A program made the position numbers and the translations under genes. Source: Microcaldota archaeon (GTDB lineage Archaea; Micrarchaeota; Micrarchaeia; Micrarchaeales; CABMGC01). Taken from it: DNA of 9,787 bases. Positions 1-5,334 of the stretch are shown piece after piece. The notes under the pieces are model-generated. The model saw only the letters and a list, made by a program, of their open reading frames with translations, ran no database searches and was not told where the DNA came from. How positions within the stretch are numbered: the stretch's first letter is position 1; each line of letters begins with the position of its first letter. The stretch is from positions 1 through 9,787 of the forward strand of contig JAJZIZ010000024.1 in NCBI GenBank assembly GCA_021846005.1, in the 5' to 3' direction.

Positions 1-300
1 GCCTTCGACTACCTCGTTGACCAGGTTGGGGTTCTTCCTGTACATCGGCGATGCGGAAGGCATCCCCAGATGGAATATCAGGTCGGCATCGAGCATGTGC
101 TTTCCTATGCTCTTTGAATCGCCTTCTATGAATGTGACGTTGCCGCTTTTCATGGCCTCTGAAAGGTTCTCCTTTGAGCCTGTATGCAGATTGTCTATGA
201 CGAAGACCTTGTTGTCTGCGCATAGGTCTTCCACGAGATTGCTTCCTATGAATCCTGCCCCTCCTGTGACTATTATCCTCCTGTCCTTGATTTCTACCAT
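1..300 (-). CDS. NAD-dependent epimerase/dehydratase (extended SDR), N-terminal 100 residues, cut by window edge
   Basis: This is a sugar-nucleotide epimerase or dehydratase of the extended short-chain dehydrogenase family, which acts on NDP-sugars in the cytoplasm. The translation begins MVEIKDRR and then shows the Rossmann NAD-binding motif TGGAGFIGSNLVE at residues 12-24. VIDNLHTG (34-41) is the beta2 acidic-loop region that binds the adenosine ribose. A HLGMPSASPMYRKNP stretch follows at about 77-91, where related enzymes have the loop after beta4. The catalytic Tyr-x-x-x-Lys lies beyond the window, so substrate and exact reaction cannot be assigned. The ATG is preceded by GTGATC two bases away, a good match to the 16S 3' tail, and by a TATA-like box at about 351-358, so the gene probably has its own promoter. 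It lies downstream of gmhA on the same strand, consistent with a sugar-nucleotide role. Family confidence is high; specificity is unknown. Confidence 0.9.
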   Translation of the reverse strand, partial: MVEIKDRRIIVTGGAGFIGSNLVEDLCADNKVFVIDNLHTGSKENLSEAMKSGNVTFIEGDSKSIGKHMLDADLIFHLGMPSASPMYRKNPNLVNEVVEG

Positions 301-350
301 TTGATCACTTTGGTGTTTTTCGTCTTTATTGATTATGCAGGCAAATTATC

Positions 351-358
351 TATATATC
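351..358. promoter_or_regulatory. TATA-like box, possibly serving both directions
   Basis: The sequence TATATATC lies about 50 bases upstream of the minus-strand epimerase ATG and about 45 bases upstream of a plus-strand ATG at 398. Archaeal TATA boxes sit about 25 bases before the transcription start. Either direction would therefore give a leader of roughly 20-25 bases containing a Shine-Dalgarno element: GTGATC at 303-308 for the epimerase, GGAGGTG at 389-395 for the plus-strand gene. The use as a promoter is inferred from position and composition. Confidence 0.5.
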
Positions 359-388
359 CTTATCTGTATGCGCCTGGCTGCGCGAGGT

Positions 389-548
389 GGAGGTGTGATG
401 GATGTTTTGGAGTTTTGGCTTCATGCCGCTTTGAAGTTGGGCATAGGTTATCGAGTATGAAGAACAACATATGGACAATGTATTCACAGTGAAAGACCTG
501 GAATCCGAATCGGGATTGGATGCCGCAAAAATTGGCGCCTGGTTCTAG
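389..548 (+). pseudogene. Remnant of a small plus-strand gene with a strong ribosome binding site
   Basis: GGAGGTG at 389-395 is a near-perfect Shine-Dalgarno sequence just before ATG at 398. From that ATG only 20 codons are open (MDVLEFWLHAALKLGIGYRV), ending in TGA at 458-460. The next frame is open from 447 through 548. It reads a protein-like stretch including VFTVKDLESESGLDAAKIGA, which resembles the loop-helix pattern of a winged-helix or HTH domain, and it ends in TAG overlapping the last bases of gmhA on the other strand. Joining the two frames near 449 would give a continuous peptide of about 49 residues. I read this as a frameshifted or truncated gene. It could instead be a real 20-residue peptide, with the second frame being chance. 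No function is assigned. The rest of 301-544 holds only the promoter elements. Confidence 0.35.
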
Positions 549-1147
549 CCGAACATCTTCTCCTCGACTATGAGGGAGATAAGGTGTATGATTGCGATGT
601 GCACCTCCTGTATTATGGAGGTCTTGCCTGATTTCACGATTAGGGTCTTGTCTGCGATATCTTTCAGGGTTCCGCCGTCCCTTCCTGTCAGCCCTATGGA
701 ATAGATCCCCATTTCCCTGCATTTCCTTACGGCTTTTATCACATTGGGCGAGGTGCCTGATGTCGTTATGCCTATTGCTACATCGCCCGGCTTCCCGAGA
801 GCCTCGAGCTGCCTTGAGAAGACGTCATCGTAGCTGTAGTCGTTCGCTATGGCTGTCATGTTGGTGGTGTTGGTCGTCAACGCTATTGCAGGCATGGGCT
901 TCCTGTCCTTGAGGAATTTGCAGACAAATTCACCGACAAGATGCTGGGCGTCGCCGGCTGAGCCGCCGTTGCCGAAAACCATCAGCTTGCCGCCTTTCGA
1001 TACGGCTTCGTATATCTTCATTGAGATCTCTTCAACTTCCTTTGGATCCACGGCAAGCCTTGCTGCCGAGCCTTCTGAAAGGTATTCGCTTATGGTTTTT
1101 TCGCTTTCCATGAAATTGCCTTTGAAATTTTTTTGCATGTTTTTCAA
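545..1147 (-). CDS. gmhA: Phosphoheptose isomerase (sedoheptulose 7-phosphate isomerase), SIS domain
   Basis: GmhA converts sedoheptulose 7-phosphate to D-glycero-D-manno-heptose 7-phosphate, the first step of ADP- and GDP-heptose synthesis in the cytoplasm. The protein matches the family over its whole length. It has the phosphate-binding VFGNGGSAGDAQHLVGEF (about 57-74), ANDYSYDDVFSRQLEALG (101-118), the SIS loop GITTSGTSPNVIKA (126-139), LTGRDGG (153-159) and IIQEVHIAIIHLI (178-190). The zinc ligands expected from the E. coli enzyme are present as H69, E73, Q180 and H188. The longest start is TTG at 1145-1147, overlapping the preceding gene's stop as TTGA. The in-frame ATG at 1109-1111 (residue 13) gives a 188-residue protein close to the usual 192 residues and has AAAGG seven bases upstream, so it is an equally good or better start. 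The gene would be cotranscribed with the AT-rich pair upstream. Isomerase assignment is strong; closely related SIS sugar isomerases are the alternative. Confidence 0.87.
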   Translation of the reverse strand: MKNMQKNFKGNFMESEKTISEYLSEGSAARLAVDPKEVEEISMKIYEAVSKGGKLMVFGNGGSAGDAQHLVGEFVCKFLKDRKPMPAIALTTNTTNMTAIANDYSYDDVFSRQLEALGKPGDVAIGITTSGTSPNVIKAVRKCREMGIYSIGLTGRDGGTLKDIADKTLIVKSGKTSIIQEVHIAIIHLISLIVEEKMFG

Positions 1148-2004
1148 TATTGCAGGGATGAGGGCGGCTGATATGCGCCGTCAAACTCCAGTTTAACCAG
1201 GATTATATTATTTATTTCGTCAACCGTTTTGTTGAATATGATTTCTTTTTCGTCTTCCAATAGTCTGATAGCTTCCTTTATGTTGTCGCAGTTTTGTTTA
1301 TTTATTCCGTGTATATGTAATTTCCTAATCCCATATTTCTGGTTCTTTAGAATCTTTTCCTTCATTGTTGTCTTCACTTCCTCAAGACCCATGTTGGTAT
1401 TTATGAAGATGGCCAGAGGAAAATCCCTTATGAGCCTGTCGAATATTAATTTGAACTCGTCGGAATTGTTATGGTCTTTAAGCAGCTCATCATACAAAGG
1501 CAAAAATATGCCGTGGAAATAACCGGCAGTGTAAAGGTTGGTTATGGTGTTCCCTCTTTCCCCGTATTCGTATCTTATTTGCTTTTTGCGTTCTGAAATC
1601 TCGGAGAACCTTGATTTCTCGCCGAGATACTTTATGTATACCGCATCTTCCAAAGCTCCATAGTCTTCAGGCAATAATACATTTGCAAGTTTGCCTATTG
1701 CTTTGAAATCCGGATTTATTTTGTATAGTTCCTCTATGACAGAATAAGACTTGCTCTCCATCGCTATATAATTCTGTTCCTTGGAACTTTTCAGTGCGCT
1801 TATATATTCGGCAAACGCCTTGTTTTGTTCTGGGGAAAGCGTCTCTATGTTTAGATTGAGTGTGGTGTAATTGTTGGTTATTTCGTGTTTCTTGTTATCG
1901 CTTAGGACTTTGATATTGATTCTTTCAGGCAGCTTTGCGATGTCCTTGATTCCCAAAGTAGATAAAAATTGCCTTAAGAGTGAGGCGACATTCAAAATTG
2001 TCAC
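1144..2004 (-). CDS. Hypothetical protein, second gene of an AT-rich coupled pair
   Basis: I do not recognise this 286-residue protein. It is soluble, charged and mostly helical in appearance, with no signal peptide or membrane segment. Notable stretches are LSPEQNKAFAEYI (about 56-68), LANVLLPEDYGALEDAVYIKYLGEKS (about 106-131), YEYGERGNTITNLYTAGYFHGIFLPLYDEL (about 145-174) and LIRDFPLAIFINTN (about 191-204). A basic stretch with KLHIHG follows at about 228-233. No known catalytic motif is visible. The GTG start at 2002-2004 overlaps the TGA stop of the small gene upstream as GTGA, so translation is probably coupled. A TTG at 1993-1995, four bases after AGGTGA, is an alternative start nine bases later. 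The 3' end overlaps the longest gmhA frame by four bases. Base composition is visibly AT-richer than the flanking sugar genes, with many AAA, AAT, ATT and TTA codons, suggesting separate origin. It is a real gene by length and context; function is unknown. Confidence 0.75.
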   Translation of the reverse strand: MTILNVASLLRQFLSTLGIKDIAKLPERINIKVLSDNKKHEITNNYTTLNLNIETLSPEQNKAFAEYISALKSSKEQNYIAMESKSYSVIEELYKINPDFKAIGKLANVLLPEDYGALEDAVYIKYLGEKSRFSEISERKKQIRYEYGERGNTITNLYTAGYFHGIFLPLYDELLKDHNNSDEFKLIFDRLIRDFPLAIFINTNMGLEEVKTTMKEKILKNQKYGIRKLHIHGINKQNCDNIKEAIRLLEDEKEIIFNKTVDEINNIILVKLEFDGAYQPPSSLQY

Positions 2005-2228
2005 CTGTTCTTCTTGGCATAGTTTATCAAGGATCCAATGTCGTTTTTTATGAATATCTCCGAACCGTTTCGTATTCCTGCGAACTCGGTTTCGCTTACT
2101 GTTTTCCCGCTTTCAGTCAATACTGGCTCTCCTGTCTTCTTTTCGACAATTACATCATTGTTGATTTTTTTGTCAAAGAAATCCAATACTTGGTTTTGGA
2201 ACTTTTTCTCAAATGTGATAACTTGCAT
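2001..2228 (-). CDS. Small hypothetical protein, first gene of the coupled pair (antitoxin-sized)
   Basis: This is a 75-residue protein starting MQVITFEKKFQNQVLDFF, with a central ETxFAGIRNGSEIFIKNDIGSL-like stretch (about 46-67) and a lysine-rich end. I cannot assign it to a family. The chosen ATG at 2226-2228 is preceded at four bases by GTGAT (2233-2237), the same element seen before the epimerase and signal peptidase starts, and by a TATA-like box at 2257-2264. The frame stays open to an ATG at 2300, but that extension crosses the promoter and an inverted repeat, so it is probably not translated. The GTG at 2237 would add only three residues. The stop overlaps the start of the 286-residue gene by four bases. 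The small-then-large coupled layout is typical of toxin-antitoxin operons, but no toxin or DNA-binding motif is seen here. Confidence 0.65.
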   Translation of the reverse strand: MQVITFEKKFQNQVLDFFDKKINNDVIVEKKTGEPVLTESGKTVSETEFAGIRNGSEIFIKNDIGSLINYAKKNR

Positions 2229-2256
2229 TTTTATCACTAATAGTATTGCAGGTAAA

Positions 2257-2264
2257 GATAAAAA
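2257..2264 (-). promoter_or_regulatory. TATA-like box for the AT-rich gene pair
   Basis: Read on the minus strand, TTTTTATC lies about 32 bases before the ATG of the 75-residue gene. That spacing fits an archaeal promoter with a very short leader that still includes the GTGAT element. It marks the pair as a separate transcription unit from the glycosyltransferase upstream. Positional inference only. Confidence 0.45.
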
Positions 2265-2271
2265 GGTTTGT

Positions 2272-2297
2272 TTATGCGCTTGGCAGCGCGCGCATAA
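2272..2297. repeat. Inverted repeat TTATGCGC / GCGCATAA with 10-base loop
   Basis: Perfect 8-base arms (2272-2279 and 2290-2297) flank a GC-rich loop. It lies between the 3' end of the glycosyltransferase gene and the TATA-like box of the AT-rich pair. On the minus strand it is followed after about eight bases by a T-rich run. It could be an operator next to the promoter or a transcription terminator for the glycosyltransferase. The sequence alone does not decide between them. Confidence 0.45.
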
Positions 2298-2349
2298 CAT
2301 CGGAATCAGGCTGGATTCTTATTCCCCTGGAATGTGATATGTGCAATGG

Positions 2350-3372
2350 TCATATGCCTATCCTGCGCAGCTTTCTCATCCGGGCTTCTGAAAGGCCTGA
2401 AGCCCTGAGGCGATAGAGCTTCATCGCATGGGAGACTGCCTTGCACGTAAGCGCAAGCCTTTCGGGAAGGTCGCCCCTTATCCGCGCGTTGGCTATGCTC
2501 CTCTTCCTATCCTTCTGCTTTATTGTAAATGCGCCTCTCAGAAACCAGAGAGGCACTGCGGCTATCTTCATCGGAAGGCTGTATTCCTTCATGGTAAGGT
2601 AGGAATAGCCCTCAAGCCTGGCATAGAGCCTCTTGTCGGAGCGGGACTTTATTCCGGAATTGGCTGTGGTAAAGCCTTCAAGGTGAATTGCGGAGGTCTT
2701 GCCGTTGTAAACGACCTTGTAGCCATGCTTCCTCATCTCATAGCCGTAATCGACGTCTTCGAGGCCCAGGAGGTTCTCGTCTATCAGGCCTACCTTGTCT
2801 ATGGCACTCCTGCGCATGAAGAACATGGCCCCTATTACGGCGCCGACCTCTTCCACGCCGTCATATTGGCCGTTGTCGGCTTCGCCCCTGCCCCTTGTCT
2901 TCGGTATAAGGCCCAGGTTGATTCCCGCGTGCTGAATCTTGCCGTCAGGATAGAGCAGCTTGCAGCTTTCAAGCCCTATGTCAGGGTCGCTTTCTGCCGT
3001 TTCTACCATGCGGGCCAGCCAGTCCCTGTCAGTTATGAGTATGTCATTGTCAAGCCTGACTATGTAGTCCGGATTGTATTTCTTTATGGAGTATTTTATG
3101 GCGTCGTTGTTGCTTTCGGCGCAGAAGCTCTCCGGGCTGCTCTTCACTATGCCTATGCCGGGATAATGCTTCCTGACGTACTCTGCGCTGCCGTCAGATG
3201 AAAGGTCGGAGAGCACTATGTTGTAGTTTCCGTAGTTTATGCGCCTGACGCCTTCTATGCAGCGCACGAGTATGGGCTTTCCCTTGTAGCTGAACGACAT
3301 GCCGTTGAAGTTTCCTATGATCACTGCCACGCTTTTTTCCCTTTTCCCTGAAACTTTTCTCTTCACTGCCAT
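2350..3372 (-). CDS. Family 2 glycosyltransferase (GT-A fold, rhamnosyltransferase-like)
   Basis: This inverting glycosyltransferase moves a sugar from a nucleotide donor onto a lipid-linked or protein-linked glycan at the cytoplasmic face. The GT-A fold is clear. VAVIIGNFNG (15-24) is the first strand. VLSDLSSDGSAEYV (53-66) is the nucleotide-binding region, with SDLSSDGS in place of the usual DN(x)SxDGS. VRLDNDI (105-111) carries the DxD metal site as D108-N-D110. GLEDVDYGYEMRKHGYKVVYNG (203-224) is the acceptor and catalytic region with the typical ED pair, followed by IHLEG (229-233). The C-terminal 110 residues are basic and amphipathic, with one weakly hydrophobic stretch (270-283) that may touch the membrane. 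At 340 residues the length is usual. The gene is divergent from the fused heptose enzyme across 64 bases, so the two may share control. Donor and acceptor cannot be predicted; a heptose from the neighbouring pathway is a reasonable guess. Confidence 0.88.
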   Translation of the reverse strand: MAVKRKVSGKREKSVAVIIGNFNGMSFSYKGKPILVRCIEGVRRINYGNYNIVLSDLSSDGSAEYVRKHYPGIGIVKSSPESFCAESNNDAIKYSIKKYNPDYIVRLDNDILITDRDWLARMVETAESDPDIGLESCKLLYPDGKIQHAGINLGLIPKTRGRGEADNGQYDGVEEVGAVIGAMFFMRRSAIDKVGLIDENLLGLEDVDYGYEMRKHGYKVVYNGKTSAIHLEGFTTANSGIKSRSDKRLYARLEGYSYLTMKEYSLPMKIAAVPLWFLRGAFTIKQKDRKRSIANARIRGDLPERLALTCKAVSHAMKLYRLRASGLSEARMRKLRRIGI

Positions 3373-3396
3373 TTTACCGATATTTGTATTACAATC

Positions 3397-3408
3397 TTAA
3401 TTAATAAT
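3397..3408. promoter_or_regulatory. Shared AT-rich divergent promoter (TTAATTAATAAT)
   Basis: The 64 bases between the two divergent genes contain TTAATTAA (3397-3404), a palindrome that reads as a TATA-like element in both directions. It lies about 25-32 bases from the glycosyltransferase ATG at 3372 and about 33-40 bases from the fusion-gene ATG at 3437. Neither gene has a strong Shine-Dalgarno sequence in the remaining leader, so short-leader or leaderless transcripts are likely. Confidence 0.45.
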
Positions 3409-3436
3409 CCTTTTGATGCCATAATAACATGGTTCA

Positions 3437-4714
3437 ATGAAACCTGCAATCTTCATCGACAGAGATGGCACCGTAAACAGGGACTGCCCCTACTGCCGCA
3501 ACGCGGAAGAGATAGAGATCTACCAGGACATCTTCCATCCGCTGGAGGAGCTCTCGCGCGAATATTATATAATAATGGTTACCAACCAGTCGGGCGTCTC
3601 GAGAGGATACTTCACCGAGCAGGACCTTGAAGGCATGCACCGCAAGATAAGGAACGAAGTGGAGGGGCATGGAGGCAGGATTGATGCGGTATACCACTGC
3701 CCGCACCTGCCCGGAGCAGGATGCCGGTGCAGGAAGCCGGGCATAGGCATGATAAGAGACGCAATGCGTGATTTCGATATAGACATGTCAAGGTCTTTCT
3801 TCGTGGGAAACAGCAAGGCAGACATGGAGGCAGGCAGAAGAGCAGGCATTCCCACCATATGCGTGCGCGGCGATGCTGATGCAGTCGGCGATTTCGCTGC
3901 TGTGGATTTCAATGGCATGCTGGAGATAATAAAAAAGAACGCAGTCAGGCAGAATCCGGAAGGGCTTGCGGTTCCGAAGCTGGGGCTGATACTTGCCGGA
4001 GGAAAAGGCACGAGAATGCAGCCCCTGACTTATGAGATTCCAAAACCCATGGCTGAAGTCGCTGGTGTGCCGCTTATAGGCCATCTCGTCAAGGAGTTCA
4101 GGCGCAATGGCATACTTAAGATATACGTCTCCATAGGATACAAGGGAGAGATGATAGAGAAGTATCTTGGCGATGGCTCGGCGTTCGGGGTTGACATCGA
4201 ATATGTGAAAGAGGAGGAAGCCCTTGGAACAGGAGGAGGCATAAGGCTGGGGCTTGAAGCCGCAGAGAAAAGCTACGGCGGCTCTGATATTTTCATAGCG
4301 AACGGCGATGATATCCTTGAGATGGATCTGAAGCCTATGTACGAACTTTACAAAAGATCCGGATCTGAAATAACCCTCTCCCTGAAGAAGGTGGAAAATG
4401 TCTCAGGGAGCGGTGTCGTTGTTTTGGAAGGGGAGAGAGTAAAAAAATTCATTGAGAAACCGGAAGGCATGGAGGGATCCGTGGGGCTTGTAAACCTTGG
4501 AAGATACATAACAAGTCCAAGGATAATGGATAAGTTTCCGAAAAGCAAAGCCTTCTCGTTCGAAAAGGAATTTCTGCAGGGAGGCGCTGAAAGACTCAAG
4601 ATGCAGGGATATGTGGTGCATTCGGAATGGCATCAGATAAACACAGTGAAAGCGCTGGAAGACGCAGACAGGGAATATTCTGCAAGGGCAGAGGAGACGC
4701 GGCAGCAAAAATGA
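3437..4714 (+). CDS. Fused heptose-bisphosphate phosphatase (GmhB-like HAD) and sugar-1-phosphate nucleotidyltransferase (HddC-like)
   Basis: Two enzymes are joined in one 425-residue chain. Residues 1 to about 168 are a GmhB/HisB-type HAD phosphatase. The nucleophile motif is IFIDRDGTVN (D8, D10), motif II is VTNQSG (48-53), and the GmhB zinc loop is C88-x-H90...C96-x-C98. Motif III is RKP (99-101), and motif IV is VGNSKADMEAG (123-133), with N125 where aspartate is usual and D129 kept. After a short linker, residues 182 to about 415 are a nucleotidyltransferase. It has LGLILAGGKGTRMQPLTYEIPKPM (182-205; the GGxGTR...KPM signature), EALGTGGGIRLG (261-272) and IANGDD (287-292). In the GDP-heptose pathway these would remove the 7-phosphate or 1,7-bisphosphate phosphate and then activate heptose 1-phosphate with GTP. 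Both activities act in the same pathway as gmhA nearby. The ATG at 3437 is the only sensible start. The nucleotide (GTP, CTP or other) is inferred, not shown. Confidence 0.85.
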   Translation: MKPAIFIDRDGTVNRDCPYCRNAEEIEIYQDIFHPLEELSREYYIIMVTNQSGVSRGYFTEQDLEGMHRKIRNEVEGHGGRIDAVYHCPHLPGAGCRCRKPGIGMIRDAMRDFDIDMSRSFFVGNSKADMEAGRRAGIPTICVRGDADAVGDFAAVDFNGMLEIIKKNAVRQNPEGLAVPKLGLILAGGKGTRMQPLTYEIPKPMAEVAGVPLIGHLVKEFRRNGILKIYVSIGYKGEMIEKYLGDGSAFGVDIEYVKEEEALGTGGGIRLGLEAAEKSYGGSDIFIANGDDILEMDLKPMYELYKRSGSEITLSLKKVENVSGSGVVVLEGERVKKFIEKPEGMEGSVGLVNLGRYITSPRIMDKFPKSKAFSFEKEFLQGGAERLKMQGYVVHSEWHQINTVKALEDADREYSARAEETRQQK

Positions 4715-4726
4715 CAATAGGTTAGA

Positions 4727-5191
4727 TTAAGGCCTTTTGTCGTGCTTAAGAACCATATTCAGCAAGGTGTTGGCCGTGCTGGAATTTATCCTGTGCTTGA
4801 AGTATCTGCCGGTGGAGAGAGTGCTCAGGGCGAGAAGAGCCACGCCTGACATCCTGTCCCCTTCTGAGATTCCTGAAACGCCGAGGGCCAGGCCAAGCCC
4901 CACTGCAATGCCATAGGCTCCTGCAAACATGCTCTCCGATACCATCTTGCTGCATAGCGATGTAACTGTCTGGTCGAATGGAAGTCTTGCAACATGAGAC
5001 TTTATGTTCTCGGTTTCCACTATGCGGTATATGGAAGAGCCGAGCGTGACAAGCCCGAAAATCCCTGCGAAATAGGCGTTATTGCGGAACATATCGATTC
5101 CCGAACACGTGGCGCTTGCCAGTGTGAACACAGTTACGGCCCCGATTCTCTCCCCGGATTTGTTTATATCGTCAACCACTTGTTTATACAT
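4727..5191 (-). CDS. Hypothetical small membrane protein
   Basis: This is a 154-residue protein of no recognised family. It has a charged N-terminus (MYKQVVDDINKSGER), then probable membrane segments at about 17-35, 39-56, 87-108 and 115-128, and a basic C-terminus with KHR and KHDKRP. The pattern of two hydrophobic hairpins separated by a soluble stretch (57-86) looks like an integral membrane protein of the cytoplasmic membrane. The ATG at 5189-5191 has no strong Shine-Dalgarno sequence, but ATATAAAA on the minus strand at 5238-5245 would give a leader of about 24 bases. The gene converges on the heptose fusion gene with only 12 bases between the stops, so each must end transcription inside or beside the other. 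No catalytic residues or family motifs are visible. Confidence 0.65.
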   Translation of the reverse strand: MYKQVVDDINKSGERIGAVTVFTLASATCSGIDMFRNNAYFAGIFGLVTLGSSIYRIVETENIKSHVARLPFDQTVTSLCSKMVSESMFAGAYGIAVGLGLALGVSGISEGDRMSGVALLALSTLSTGRYFKHRINSSTANTLLNMVLKHDKRP

Positions 5192-5237
5192 GGAAATGCC
5201 TGTGCTTCGGCTATGCTCTGCCTACAAGTTTATCTGA

Positions 5238-5245
5238 TTTTATAT
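5238..5245 (-). promoter_or_regulatory. TATA-like box upstream of the small membrane protein gene
   Basis: ATATAAAA read on the minus strand lies about 50 bases before the ATG at 5191, at the expected place for an archaeal promoter with a leader of about 24 bases. The surrounding 5192-5334 intergenic stretch is AT-rich and holds no other recognisable element. Confidence 0.45.
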
Positions 5246-5334
5246 CTGGCTTCTGATATTTATTGCTTAGCAGATTTATGCGGAACTGCCCTACTTTGTG
5301 GTGAAGAATGCCCACCAGGACTTTTGTATCGAGG

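Noticed and set aside
2001..2300. 99-residue version of the small gene starting at 2300
   Set aside because: The extension reads through the inverted repeat and TATA-like box and has unlike composition; the ATG at 2228 with GTGAT upstream is a better start.
2428..3201. 257-codon plus-strand open frame
   Set aside because: It is fully antisense to the glycosyltransferase, whose motifs are unambiguous; long antisense frames are common opposite GC-richer genes.
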